A stretch of DNA of 36,834 bases from CAYUUR01 sp052034685 (GTDB lineage: Bacteria; Patescibacteriota; Saccharimonadia; Saccharimonadales; CAYUUR01): assembly GCA_052034685.1 (NCBI GenBank), contig JBPOIH010000022.1, positions 1-36,834 of the forward strand, written 5' to 3'. Numbering within the stretch: position 1 is the first letter of the stretch; each line of letters starts with the position of its first letter. A program made the position numbers and the translations under genes. Positions 29,262-36,834 of this stretch are shown here, one piece after another. The notes below the pieces were generated by a model. It saw only the letters and a program-made list of their open reading frames with translations, was not told where the DNA came from and did not search any database.

Positions 29262-31838
29262 ATGAAGTTGAACAAAGTCTACACGCCGGGTGAATACGAA
29301 GCCGATATCTATGCGCTCTGGGAAAAAACAGAAAGTTTTGTACCTAAGAACAGGGGAAACGACGCACACTACAGCATTGTCATGCCGCCACCCAACGCCA
29401 ATGCTAATCTCCATATTGGTACCGCCATGACTATCGCACTGGAAGATATCGCGGCGCGTTACCACCGCATGACAGGGAAGGCGACCCTACTCCTCCCAGG
29501 GGCAGACCATGCTGGATTTGAGACCCAGGTTGTGTACGAAAAACATCTGGCAAAAGAAGGCAAGAGCCGCTTTGACTTTAGTAAAGAAGAACTCTACAGC
29601 CAAATCTGGGATTTCGTTGCCCAAAACCGCAGCAACTTTGAAACGCAATTCCGTAGTGTTGGTGCCAGTTGCGACTGGAGCCGCTACACCTATACACTTG
29701 ACGACAAGATCGTTAAAAGGGCCTATAAAACGTTCAAAAAGCTCTGGGATGATAAGCTCATATACAGGGGTGAACGCCTCGTAAACTTCTGCACATTCCA
29801 CGGTACCGCCTTTGCTGATATCGAGGTTGAATACCAGACCGAAATGGGGAAGATGTACTACATGCACTTTCCACTCGTACCTGTTGCGGGCGTAACCGAC
29901 GAAAAAGATCACATTCTGGTTGCGACTACTCGGCCGGAAACCATGCTTGGTGACGTTGCGGTGGCCGTACACCCCGATGACAAGAGATTCAAGCAGTTGG
30001 TAGGACGCACGGTCAAGATTCCACTGGCCGATAGGGAAGTGCCAGTGATTGCGGATAAAATGGTCGACCCCGAGTTCGGTACGGGCGCAGTAAAGATCAC
30101 CGCTGCCCACGACCCGAATGACTTTGACGTTGCCAAAAACCATAATCTACCCCTGTTAAGTGTTATTACTGAGGATGGTAAGATTGGTCACGACGCACCA
30201 CGTGTCTATCACGGACTCACGGTTGAAGATGGTCGCAAGAAAGTCATTGAAGACGTAGATAAGCTCGGCTTGCTCGAGAAAATAGAAGATCACGAACACC
30301 GCGTTGGCCACTGTTATAAATGCAAAAATGTGCTTCAGCCGATGGTGCGCGACCAGTGGTTTGTCGACATGGAGCCGTTGGCCAAAAAAGCCATCGCTGT
30401 ACTAGAAAAGAAAGAGATCACCTTCTATCCTGACAGCAAACGCACCCAGCTGATCACCTACCTCAAGGGGTTGCGTGACTGGAATATTAGCCGCCAGATT
30501 GCTTGGGGTATTCCTATTCCGGCGTTTCAAAATGTGGATGAGCCTGATGACTGGATCTTTGATGAGCGTGTCGACCAAGAAGTAATAGAAGTGGCAGGCA
30601 AGACCTACCATCGCGACCCAGATGTCTTCGACACCTGGTTCAGTAGCTCGAGCTGGCCATATGCCACACTAGACTTCCCGGACAGTGAAGACTTCAAAAA
30701 GTTCTTTCCCTTGAGTCTGATGGAAACGGGCGGAGAAATCCTCAACCCGTGGGTCTCGCGCATGATCATGCTTGGGTTGTATATTACTGGAGACGTGCCG
30801 TTTAAAGCCGTCTATATTCATGGCTACGTCATGGCTGAAGACGGCACGAAGATGAGCAAGTCTATTGGCAATGTCATCGACCCAATGCCTGTTATCGATG
30901 AGTACGGTTCTGACGCCCTGCGAATGGGAATCATTGCCGGCCGGGCGCCAGCAGTGAACCGCGGCTATGACCGAGCCAAAGTAGAAGGCGGCCGCAACTT
31001 TGCCAACAAACTATGGAATGTGGCGCGATTCATTGAGGGTATATTGCCTGAGAATTTCACGTTTGACGGACCGAAGCCGAAAACCCCAGCTGACCACTGG
31101 ATGTTGAGCAAATTACAACACTCTACCGAAGTTATCACTACGCATCTAGAAGCGTATCGTTTTTCTGAAGCTTTTGACGAGTCCTATCGGCTTGTCTGGG
31201 ATGATTTGGCTGACTGGTACGTCGAAGCCTCGAAAGGGCAACAGAACGTGTCTGTGCTCGCCTACGCGCTCGATACGGTGCTACGACTCGTCCACCCGTT
31301 TGCACCATTCGTAACTGAAACCATTTGGCAGACCCTTCCATGGACCGGTGAAACCATCCTGGCCACATCTGCATGGCCGAAGCACGTCAAGTCAGACAGC
31401 AAGCAGGCGAATGAGTTCGAAGAGATTATTACAATCGTCAGTGAAATTCGCGCCATTACCACCGCACTGAAAGTACGCGACGTCACGCTGTATCACAAAG
31501 GTGATTCATTTATCTCCACAAACGCCGACCTCATCAAGCGCATGACCCGATTAGCTGCAATCACAGAGGTAGAAGACGGGCAAGGCGTGCATCTGACCCA
31601 AAGTTCAAGAACTTGTTGGCTCGGTATCGACCTTCAGACATCACAGCGCTACGCTACAGAACTAACAGCAAAGCAGGCTGAGTTAACCCAGCAAGTTACC
31701 CGGCTCGAAGGACGACTTGGCAATAAGTCATACGTCGATAACGCACCCAAGCAACTTGTTGAAGAAACCAAACAACAACTCAAAGACATCCAAAAGCAGA
31801 TCGAAATCATCAAGACAGAGATCAACCGTTACGCCTAA
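29262..31838 (+). CDS. valS: Valyl-tRNA synthetase
   Basis: Class Ia synthetase charging tRNA-Val. The 858-aa protein starts at ATG 29262 (MKLNKVYTPGEYEADIYALW), the family start; the frame is open to 29022 but that part is leader. Motifs: HIGH as NANLHIGTAMTIALED, the editing domain (VATTRPETMLGDVAVAVHP), RDQWFVDMEPLAKKAI, WNISRQIAWGIPIP, DVFDTWFSSSSWPYAT, the KMSKS loop GTKMSKSIGNVIDP, the anticodon-binding domain, and a C-terminal coiled-coil arm (KQAELTQQVTRLEGRL, QLKDIQKQIEIIKTEI). Length agrees with ValRS. It ends overlapping a convergent gene by 4 nt. Regulation by the upstream terminator is likely. Confidence 0.97.
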   Translation: MKLNKVYTPGEYEADIYALWEKTESFVPKNRGNDAHYSIVMPPPNANANLHIGTAMTIALEDIAARYHRMTGKATLLLPGADHAGFETQVVYEKHLAKEGKSRFDFSKEELYSQIWDFVAQNRSNFETQFRSVGASCDWSRYTYTLDDKIVKRAYKTFKKLWDDKLIYRGERLVNFCTFHGTAFADIEVEYQTEMGKMYYMHFPLVPVAGVTDEKDHILVATTRPETMLGDVAVAVHPDDKRFKQLVGRTVKIPLADREVPVIADKMVDPEFGTGAVKITAAHDPNDFDVAKNHNLPLLSVITEDGKIGHDAPRVYHGLTVEDGRKKVIEDVDKLGLLEKIEDHEHRVGHCYKCKNVLQPMVRDQWFVDMEPLAKKAIAVLEKKEITFYPDSKRTQLITYLKGLRDWNISRQIAWGIPIPAFQNVDEPDDWIFDERVDQEVIEVAGKTYHRDPDVFDTWFSSSSWPYATLDFPDSEDFKKFFPLSLMETGGEILNPWVSRMIMLGLYITGDVPFKAVYIHGYVMAEDGTKMSKSIGNVIDPMPVIDEYGSDALRMGIIAGRAPAVNRGYDRAKVEGGRNFANKLWNVARFIEGILPENFTFDGPKPKTPADHWMLSKLQHSTEVITTHLEAYRFSEAFDESYRLVWDDLADWYVEASKGQQNVSVLAYALDTVLRLVHPFAPFVTETIWQTLPWTGETILATSAWPKHVKSDSKQANEFEEIITIVSEIRAITTALKVRDVTLYHKGDSFISTNADLIKRMTRLAAITEVEDGQGVHLTQSSRTCWLGIDLQTSQRYATELTAKQAELTQQVTRLEGRLGNKSYVDNAPKQLVEETKQQLKDIQKQIEIIKTEINRYA

Positions 31839-32245
31839 GATATTTCGCGCTGCCGATATCGTTCCATGCGCCGCTCTTGCTTTTCCCGATATAGTACGCC
31901 TGCCATGGCATTACTAATCGTCAAAACTGTGGCGAGATCGTGTAGGGCTTGTGGGTTCATAGGCATTCTGTCACCCGTTGCATCCCTGGAGAGTTCATCG
32001 ACGGCTACATCTAAATTGGCAAGTACTGCACTTGCTACCCCTAGCACAGCTGGGAAATCAGCACGTGATATTTCCACATCATGCACCTCATCGTAAGCAA
32101 ATGGTCTGATTATCGTCGTTAGATGATGCCTGTCGACGGCTTCCGTGGTTGGGAATGCACTACAAATGCAGCCAAGTTCTACTATGCCGCCCAAAACCTG
32201 GGCTTCTTCACCAGTTAGATTTATTCCGTTATCTGTAAATTCCAT
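31835..32245 (-). CDS. Hypothetical protein
   Basis: An unrecognised 136-aa soluble protein: NLTGEEAQVLGGIVELGCIC begins it, then a helical middle (FPAVLGVASAVLANLDVAVDEL) and a very basic C-terminus (YREKQERRMERYRQREIS). I chose the ATG at 32245 (MEFTDNGIN), which has AAAGGA 8 nt upstream; the open frame to 32302 overlaps the neighbouring kinase gene. The NahK-like gene ends 29 nt upstream on the same strand, so they may be one transcript. Its 3' end overlaps valS by 4 nt, convergent. Confidence 0.65.
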   Translation of the reverse strand: MEFTDNGINLTGEEAQVLGGIVELGCICSAFPTTEAVDRHHLTTIIRPFAYDEVHDVEISRADFPAVLGVASAVLANLDVAVDELSRDATGDRMPMNPQALHDLATVLTISNAMAGVLYREKQERRMERYRQREIS

Positions 32246-32274
32246 GATTATTCCTTTCGTTTGATTCGTTATTC

Positions 32275-33303
32275 CTACGAGAGCATCTCGTGCACGTCCC
32301 ACTGTGTCTGAGCACGGGCAATATTATGGTCAGTCCGTGATTCATAGCGTTCAGGGTCCCAGTCAAAATAGGCTGCTTCAACGCTATCGATCAGATACCG
32401 GATACCGAGTTCCAGTGCAATTTGCCGCGCTGCAGCCAAAGCCTCACGCTCGAACATTTTTTCGGCTAGCGACGGCTTAGCATGCTCATAGTAGGCTGCG
32501 ATAACCGCAGTAAGCTGCCTCTGAACATATTCTGGCGAGCCGTCTAGTAATTTACCTGTTATTGAGCGAAGCATGTCGCCAACATCGATGAGTGGGTTGC
32601 CTCTCATCAGCGTGTCAAAATCAACAAAAGTAAACGGCATGCCACCTCTGTATAGGGCGTTGGCAAGCTTGGGATCACCGTGAATTAGCTGTTCTGGCCG
32701 TGGTGAGATTGCTCGTTCACGGCATAGTCGAATACTATTGGCGCCTAGTGTACGCGTCGCATTGCTTGGCAATTGCGATAGTAGCCCCTCTAGATGCGCC
32801 GCGTAATGCTCCGTTTGGTGAAAGTGCGGCAAAGAAAATGCCGGTATATAGTCTAGTTCGGCTAATGAGTTGTGTAGTGAGCCCAACAATCCACTCAAAG
32901 CAATATGCAGAGCCTCTGGTTCTTTCCTTGGGGTCGGTACCTCACCGTCAGATGCTATATAGGTAAATGAGCGCCACGGGGTTTGACTGGTGTCACGCAC
33001 ATGGTAACGACCATCGATGGATGCACGTGGGGTAGCGATCTCCCATCCCTTTTCCTGTAGGTGTCGCGAGACGACTGCGTAGTCCTCGGCCATACAAGCG
33101 TCAAACATTGGGTTTAGTCGCTGTAAGATACTCTCTAACCCCATATTATCAACAACTTTCAGTGTTGTGTTTACTTTTCCATCGGACAGAATCGTTTGCT
33201 GCGCCACACCACTCGGGTAGTACGCGTGTACAATTTCTGCCGGTATTGTGTGACTAGCGGTTTCCATACGTTGTACTGCGGCCTTACGCCGCGCTCCTTT
33301 CAT
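32275..33303 (-). CDS. NahK-like N-acetylhexosamine kinase / APH-fold phosphotransferase
   Basis: A 342-aa kinase of the aminoglycoside-phosphotransferase fold. The pattern fits the N-acetylhexosamine 1-kinase (NahK) branch: GKVNTTLKVVD ... ILQRLNPMFD at the N-terminus, the catalytic loop LIHGDPKLANALY (HGD...N) and the metal site VDFDTLMRGNPLIDVGDMLRS, which closely follows the NahK-type 'DLDT-MPG ... DFGD-IR' arrangement. Length agrees. It would phosphorylate an amino sugar (GlcNAc/GalNAc) at C1 for salvage, but the substrate is inferred. Two starts are possible, 33303 and ATG 33267 (METASHTIP); a GCGGC-5 nt-GCCGC hairpin (33278-33292) lies between them. Confidence 0.8.
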   Translation of the reverse strand: MKGARRKAAVQRMETASHTIPAEIVHAYYPSGVAQQTILSDGKVNTTLKVVDNMGLESILQRLNPMFDACMAEDYAVVSRHLQEKGWEIATPRASIDGRYHVRDTSQTPWRSFTYIASDGEVPTPRKEPEALHIALSGLLGSLHNSLAELDYIPAFSLPHFHQTEHYAAHLEGLLSQLPSNATRTLGANSIRLCRERAISPRPEQLIHGDPKLANALYRGGMPFTFVDFDTLMRGNPLIDVGDMLRSITGKLLDGSPEYVQRQLTAVIAAYYEHAKPSLAEKMFEREALAAARQIALELGIRYLIDSVEAAYFDWDPERYESRTDHNIARAQTQWDVHEMLS

Positions 33304-33375
33304 TTATGTAATGCAAAAGCTAGGTCAGTGTACGAGGTGTTTATGATGAATTCAATGCAAATTGGCAACAATAAA

Positions 33376-33404
33376 TTGACAAATATATAGGAGTTATTGA
33401 TAAT
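33376..33404 (+). promoter_or_regulatory. Promoter of the TrmB-type regulator gene
   Basis: TTGACA (33376-33381), exactly 17 nt and GATAAT (33399-33404): a near-consensus sigma-70 promoter. The transcription start would be at about 33412, which is itself an ATG. Confidence 0.82.
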
Positions 33405-33411
33405 AATGTTT

Positions 33412-34164
33412 ATGAGTACGTCCATAATTACAATCTTGCGCGAGCTTGGCCTGTCGGGTTACGCGGCGCGGACCTATCTGGCATTACTGCAGATGGAAGC
33501 AGTATCAATTCGCAAGGTTGCGACCAAAACAGGCATCAACCGTGGCTCAACCTATGACGCAATTAAAGAACTCGTGGCTGTTGGCCTGGTTGGTAGCCAC
33601 AAAAAAGGTGAGCGTGAATATTACAGCGCCGAATCACCAGAGAAAATCTACGATCTAATACGCGATAAACGCAAAGAACTTATCGAACACATGGAAGCGG
33701 CGCAAGCTATCGTGCCAGAACTCATGGCCGAGAACGTTCGACCCGAGGGTAAGCCACTGGTCAAATACTACGAAGATGACGAGGGCGTCGTGGCCATACT
33801 GAAAGACGTGCTTCAGACCTGCCGCACGCTACCAGAGCAATACTACTTCGCTTACTCGTCCAAACCAATCCGACAATACCTCTACCGTAAATTTCCAAAG
33901 TTCACGGAGCGGCGGGTTGCAGAAGGAATCGATGTCAAAGTCATTGCCATCGGCGAAGGCGGCGACAAAGAAGAGAAGTCAGAGCGAAAATGGCTACCGG
34001 AATCATATGATGGCGATATCAGTAGCTACACAATCATTTACGGACCTAAGGTTGCCCAGATATCTATTTCAAGTAATTACACGCCGTATGGTGTAGTAAT
34101 CGAGGACTGTAGCGCCGCAACAATGCAGCGTTTGATATTCAGGCAACTCTGGCAAAACATCTAG
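33412..34164 (+). CDS. TrmB-family HTH transcriptional regulator
   Basis: A 250-aa protein with an N-terminal winged HTH of the TrmB type (ILRELGLSGYAARTYLALLQ, SIRKVATKTGINRGSTYDAI, LVAVGLVGSHKKGEREYY) followed by a linker helix (EKIYDLIRDKRKELIEHMEA) and a phospholipase-D-like/effector domain (ILKDVLQTCRTLPEQYYFAYSS ... GDISSYTIIYGPKVAQISI ... GVVIEDCSAATMQRLIF). TrmB proteins bind sugars in archaea; the ligand here is unknown. The start at 33412 (MSTSIITIL) follows from the strong promoter, which makes the mRNA leaderless; in-frame TTG 33397 and ATG 33406 lie in or before the -10 to +1 gap. An AGGAG at 33389-33393 is upstream of the expected start. Confidence 0.85.
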   Translation: MSTSIITILRELGLSGYAARTYLALLQMEAVSIRKVATKTGINRGSTYDAIKELVAVGLVGSHKKGEREYYSAESPEKIYDLIRDKRKELIEHMEAAQAIVPELMAENVRPEGKPLVKYYEDDEGVVAILKDVLQTCRTLPEQYYFAYSSKPIRQYLYRKFPKFTERRVAEGIDVKVIAIGEGGDKEEKSERKWLPESYDGDISSYTIIYGPKVAQISISSNYTPYGVVIEDCSAATMQRLIFRQLWQNI

Positions 34165-34241
34165 ATCATCGACCATACGTAACCGCCATTGATGGTGTTG
34201 ATAGGCAAGGGGTTAAAGCGACTTACGGCAATATTGTCACA
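34161..34241 (-). pseudogene. Probable C-terminal remnant of an SDR gene
   Basis: On the minus strand 26 codons before a TAG read CDNIAVSRFNPLPIN then TINGGYVWSMI. The end closely resembles the last residues of short-chain dehydrogenases (…NGGYVW). An in-frame stop lies immediately upstream (34242-34244) and no SDR body is present in the 120-bp gap. It reads as a decayed remnant, overlapping the TrmB gene stop by 4 bases. Confidence 0.45.
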
Positions 34242-34284
34242 CTAAACTCGTAGCAAGACTAAACTAACCCTGGGTCATGTTCGC

Positions 34285-35148
34285 CTAGAAGGCCAGGGAC
34301 TGTTTGATTCGGTCGACACTCTCGTGCACACGGAAGTCATCCAGCCACAACACATGCCAGCCACAGCGTTCTGCGGCCATGACATTGGTGCGGCTGTCAT
34401 CGACCAGCAATATCGCGCTAGGAGGGACGCCTGTGGCCTTAGTAGCGCTATCAAAGATCTTGGGGTCAGGTTTGATAGCCCCAACTTCAGATGAATCAAC
34501 AATTGTCGTGTAATCTACATCTGGCAGGAGCTTCTTGGTACGCATAATGTCAATGAATCCTGGCATGATATTACTCAGTAGTCCAATCTGATAATGCTGT
34601 GAGGCCCATAATACTAATTGGTGCATTTGCTTGATTGGTTCAATGGCTCCAAAGTAGTACTTGGACCAGTCAAACGTCTCGGTGCCGATGGCTGTTGCCA
34701 TGACTTGGTTGAAGCCTTCGATCGTCATATCACCTTTACATACCGAGTCGTTATAATGCCAGAAGGTCGTCTCAACGACATCTGCGGGTATATGGTAATC
34801 CTTGGCAACGTCGCTGAAAGCTCGGTGAAAGAACCGCACCAAACAACCGTTAATGTCGAAGTAAACAAAGCGGATACCAGATTTAGAAACCTTCTTGTGC
34901 TGCGCGGATGGGGAAGTGTCATGTCCTATCAACACGTCGAGTGGCATACTGAGCGTTTCTGCGATGTTCTGTATGGTGAAGATTGAAGGTGATTTGATTG
35001 CTCCCCGTTCTATCTTGGCAAGCGTAGAGTAGGCGAGTTTGGCCTTCTGGCAGAGTTGCTGCTGCGTCAATCCGGCAGCCTGACGAGCACGCTGAATGCG
35101 CAAACCCAGACTTACAGACGCCTCGTCGGACCCACCATGTACTTCCAT
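34285..35148 (-). CDS. XRE-type HTH fused to a HAD-superfamily hydrolase domain
   Basis: A 287-aa fusion. Residues 14-76 are a Cro/C1-type HTH (LGLRIQRARQAAGLTQQQLC, AYSTLAKIERGAIKSPSIFT, LSMPLDVLIG). Residues 92-280 are a HAD domain: motif I FDINGCLV (Asp98), motif II LLSNI, motif III IKPDPKIF (Lys) and motif IV LLVDDSRTNV. In motif I the second aspartate (general acid/base, Asp-x-Asp) is Asn100, so phosphatase activity may be weak or lost and the domain may act as a sensor. A TATATG box (35154-35159, minus strand) ends 5 nt before the ATG: a leaderless start. It could be autoregulatory; the target is unknown. Confidence 0.85.
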   Translation of the reverse strand: MEVHGGSDEASVSLGLRIQRARQAAGLTQQQLCQKAKLAYSTLAKIERGAIKSPSIFTIQNIAETLSMPLDVLIGHDTSPSAQHKKVSKSGIRFVYFDINGCLVRFFHRAFSDVAKDYHIPADVVETTFWHYNDSVCKGDMTIEGFNQVMATAIGTETFDWSKYYFGAIEPIKQMHQLVLWASQHYQIGLLSNIMPGFIDIMRTKKLLPDVDYTTIVDSSEVGAIKPDPKIFDSATKATGVPPSAILLVDDSRTNVMAAERCGWHVLWLDDFRVHESVDRIKQSLAF

Positions 35149-35210
35149 ATGCCCATATACTACCAGTTTTCGTGAGCAGCTACTAGAGGTATGTAGTACT
35201 ATCTGGCTAG

Positions 35211-35384
35211 CTATTTCGGTATCATTGCTAGTGCCATGAGCATGAAACCTGCTGCTGCAAGACCAGCGACTGCTGCAACAGTGCCGGCACTTCTATTGTT
35301 GCCGCCTGTCCGTCTGTACATTTTGCTATACACCCACGTCCCGACACCAGCACCCATCATCAACGCAATTAGTCCGTTTCCCAT
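35211..35384 (-). CDS. Small two-helix membrane protein (57 aa)
   Basis: A 57-aa protein: first helix MGNGLIALMMGAGVGTWVYS, a basic loop KMYRRTGGNNRSAG, and a second helix TVAAVAGLAAAGFMLMALAM ending IPK. The loop and helices look like a short protein type I recall as frequent in Saccharibacteria, unnamed. TAATAT (35391-35396, minus strand) ends 6 nt before the ATG, giving a leaderless start that overlaps the end of the HIT gene. The plus-strand frame over the same bases is its shadow. Confidence 0.75.
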   Translation of the reverse strand: MGNGLIALMMGAGVGTWVYSKMYRRTGGNNRSAGTVAAVAGLAAAGFMLMALAMIPK

Positions 35385-35393
35385 ACCGATATA

Positions 35394-35786
35394 TTACTCT
35401 AGTCGCAAGCGATTAGCCATATAAGCGAGTGCTGTATGATCTGGCTCAGCATCCATGTCTTGTTTGGCATGTAGTTCTGCCGGATTATCAAAGGGTATGA
35501 GCTGCACATGGGCGTGTGGTACATCTACGCCAACCACTTTTAGGCCAACCCGCTTACCGAGAATGCGGTCAAGCTGCAACATGAGGTGTTTGGTTGTTTT
35601 CATGACAGCTTGGTACGACTCATCATCCAAGTCATATAATTTATCAATCTGCACCTTTGGTATCACAAGTGTATGTCCGGGCTGAACGGGGTGGATATCC
35701 AGGAAGGCGAGCGTCTTGGCATCTTCATACAACTTGTGGCAGGGGATTTCACCCTTAATAATCTTAGTAAAAATACTGTCCTGCAT
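35394..35786 (-). CDS. HIT-family nucleotide hydrolase
   Basis: A histidine-triad protein of 130 aa, likely acting on AMP-linked nucleotides or as an Hint-type phosphoramidase. It has the N-terminal family pattern SIFTKIIKGEIPCHKLYED, FLDIHPVQPGHTLVIPK, and the triad loop VPHAHVQLIPFD (H-x-H-x-x-x). The expected third position reads Gln instead of the more common His (HxHxH), while the downstream LIP is conserved; this is a variation to note. TACAAT (35793-35798, minus strand) ends 6 nt before the ATG, a leaderless start. Divergent from the terminal membrane protein gene. Confidence 0.93.
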   Translation of the reverse strand: MQDSIFTKIIKGEIPCHKLYEDAKTLAFLDIHPVQPGHTLVIPKVQIDKLYDLDDESYQAVMKTTKHLMLQLDRILGKRVGLKVVGVDVPHAHVQLIPFDNPAELHAKQDMDAEPDHTALAYMANRLRLE

Positions 35787-35792
35787 GGATAC

Positions 35793-35798
35793 ATTGTA
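35793..35798 (-). promoter_or_regulatory. -10 element of the HIT gene
   Basis: TACAAT on the minus strand, 6 nt before the ATG at 35786; TTCTGT (35816-35821) lies 17 nt upstream as a possible -35. Confidence 0.5.
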
Positions 35799-35828
35799 TC
35801 GTCTTTCGCTTCATGACAGAATAAGCAT

Positions 35829-36834
35829 ATGCAGACTGCTCGTAGACTCGCCCCTATTCTTGCCGCGCCATTGCTTTCTATTGCCATATTTCTTGGGGTC
35901 ACGGCCTGGAGTCTTCAGACATACTTTGCCGATAGCAGCATGCTCAAGCTCTGGCTAGCTGAGAGTGGCATCTATCCAGCGGCCCGCACCATGATCGTTA
36001 CAGAGACGACCAAAGGCAATTCTATTCAGGAGAGTACTGATGAGGTCACTTTCAGCGACAAACTCATCGAGCGCTCCTTGAACCGTGCATTGACGGCTGA
36101 ATATCTACAATCAGCTGCTGAACAGTTCATCGATGGTACATATGCATGGTTACAGGGTGACGTTCAGGCGCCGTCCTACAACATTGAAGTCACGAGCCTC
36201 AAGACTACCTTTGCGAATGAAGTTGTGGCTAGCGCCCGTAAACGTTTAACATCACTACCTCCATGCGTACTAGCCGATCAAGCTACTACCACCGACCCAT
36301 TTAAGACTAATTGTAATCCACCTAAAGATATAACACAGAAGGAGCTCGCGCGGCTCAAGAAGGAGATCGTAACAAGTAAGGACTTTCTACCTACAGATAT
36401 TTCTGCCGCGACCACCGACATATCAAAGGCCTCGCAGCCTGCCGATTCAGTACCGTGGTACCAGGGAGCACAGCAGTTACCGCGTATCTTTCAACTCACT
36501 ATGATTGCACCGTACGTGTTTTCTGTTCTGGCCGTCATTATGGCGGTTGTGATTGTTTTTGCCAGCCAAACCAAACGGCGGGGCGCCAAGACAATCGCTA
36601 TTACCACGCTGACTAGTAGCGCTGCTTTGGCTTTGAGTGCGGGGATATTGTTATTCATCGTAGACAGATTTAGTATTCCTGTGTCTTCCAGTAATGCAGA
36701 CCTCCAAGAGCCCCTTATTGTCCTATTCAAATCAATGTCTAATGCTGTCAGTCGCTGGCAGCTTATCACGAGTCTTGTGTTAGTCGTATTGAGTGGACTC
36801 GGTCTTTTGGCACTTCGCTTAACGCGTCCTGGTG
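35829..36834 (+). CDS. Membrane protein of unknown function (3' end cut off by window)
   Basis: The frame is open from ATG 35829 to the window edge, 335 residues so far. Topology: an N-terminal helix (ILAAPLLSIAIFLGVTAWSL, about 9-29), a long extracytoplasmic domain (about 30-220) with helical segments and a Cys pair (LPPCVLADQ ... KTNCNPP), then three hydrophobic segments near residues 225-245 (MIAPYVFSVLAVIMAVVIVF), 254-275 and 315-333. I do not recognise a family. The overall plan (one N-terminal helix, outer domain, terminal helices) suggests a sensor or envelope protein, without further evidence. No clear promoter or ribosome binding site. Confidence 0.72.
   Translation, partial: MQTARRLAPILAAPLLSIAIFLGVTAWSLQTYFADSSMLKLWLAESGIYPAARTMIVTETTKGNSIQESTDEVTFSDKLIERSLNRALTAEYLQSAAEQFIDGTYAWLQGDVQAPSYNIEVTSLKTTFANEVVASARKRLTSLPPCVLADQATTTDPFKTNCNPPKDITQKELARLKKEIVTSKDFLPTDISAATTDISKASQPADSVPWYQGAQQLPRIFQLTMIAPYVFSVLAVIMAVVIVFASQTKRRGAKTIAITTLTSSAALALSAGILLFIVDRFSIPVSSSNADLQEPLIVLFKSMSNAVSRWQLITSLVLVVLSGLGLLALRLTRPG

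Noticed and set aside
29487..30143. 218-aa open frame antisense to valS
   Set aside because: It lies wholly within the conserved valS coding region, has a non-protein-like composition and no start signals; it is a shadow of the ValRS frame.
35236..35424. 62-aa plus-strand frame rich in Ala and Pro
   Set aside because: It is the shadow of the 57-aa two-helix membrane protein on the minus strand, which has a matching -10 box and a sensible topology.
1..36834. tRNA or rRNA genes
   Set aside because: I looked for T-loop (GGTTCGA-type) and rRNA signatures and saw none outside coding frames.

Overview
The window looks like a chromosomal segment of a Candidate Phyla Radiation bacterium, most likely a Saccharibacterium (TM7). 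This is inferred from the gene set: a dnaG-rpoD pair, many short lineage-type membrane proteins, an archaeal-type CDP-archaeol synthase relative, a MurE without its N-terminal domain, and a protein opening with a 'DWGDILNEYL...HNSDGT' module. TGA is used as an ordinary stop (for example the glutamate dehydrogenase and phosphosugar isomerase genes), so there is no sign of UGA recoding. Genes are tightly packed, often with 1-4 nt stop/start overlaps. I found no tRNA, rRNA, CRISPR array or transposase.

Layout. 1-2.5 kb: 5' part of rpoD and dnaG (minus). 2.5-6.2 kb: a membrane-anchored orphan (plus), then a minus-strand run with a MmcQ/YjbR protein, an orphan, oligoribonuclease, MsrB, a small membrane protein, MscL and DUF1761. 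6.2-9.6 kb: a glutamate dehydrogenase flanked by direct repeats, an orphan and argS. 9.7-11.3 kb: a tail-fibre-like protein. 11.3-15.8 kb: DUF1361, a three-gene lipid head-group cassette (CDP-alcohol phosphatidyltransferase, PHP phosphoesterase, CarS-like), an SDR and a phosphoglucose/phosphomannose isomerase. 15.8-17.4 kb: lineage-type orphans. 17.5-19.7 kb: groES, a 42-aa membrane microprotein and groEL under a CIRCE operator. 19.7-23.7 kb: a kinase-like protein, a DDAH-like amidinohydrolase and three orphans. 23.8-27.3 kb: MurE, a putative 2OG-oxygenase-like protein and a putative metallopeptidase lipoprotein. 27.4-31.8 kb: tsaD carrying two in-frame repeat inserts, a small orphan, and valS behind a leader RNA ending in a terminator. 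31.8-36.8 kb: an orphan, a NahK-like sugar kinase, a TrmB-type regulator, a remnant of an SDR gene, an XRE-HAD fusion, a two-TM small protein, a HIT protein and a membrane protein cut by the window end.

Regulation. Two start types coexist. Some genes have GGAGG-like ribosome binding sites (groES, gdh, DUF1761, rpoD, msrB). Many others have a -10 hexamer (TATAAT-like) only 5-10 nt before the start codon, which implies leaderless or nearly leaderless mRNAs. This decides several start codons given here. The chaperone operon has a full TTGACA/TATATT promoter with a downstream CIRCE site, implying HrcA control.

Most unusual points: (1) two copies of a heptamer-built repeat translated in the same frame inside the near-universal gene tsaD, resembling the protein-coding palindromic elements of Rickettsia; (2) a microprotein translationally coupled between groES and groEL; (3) a DnaG primase whose four zinc ligands are all replaced; (4) gdh bracketed by a 30-bp direct repeat that carries the promoter; (5) a leader RNA with an intrinsic terminator before valS; (6) an XRE-HAD fusion with an altered HAD motif I. 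All function calls come from reading motifs; no database search was possible.
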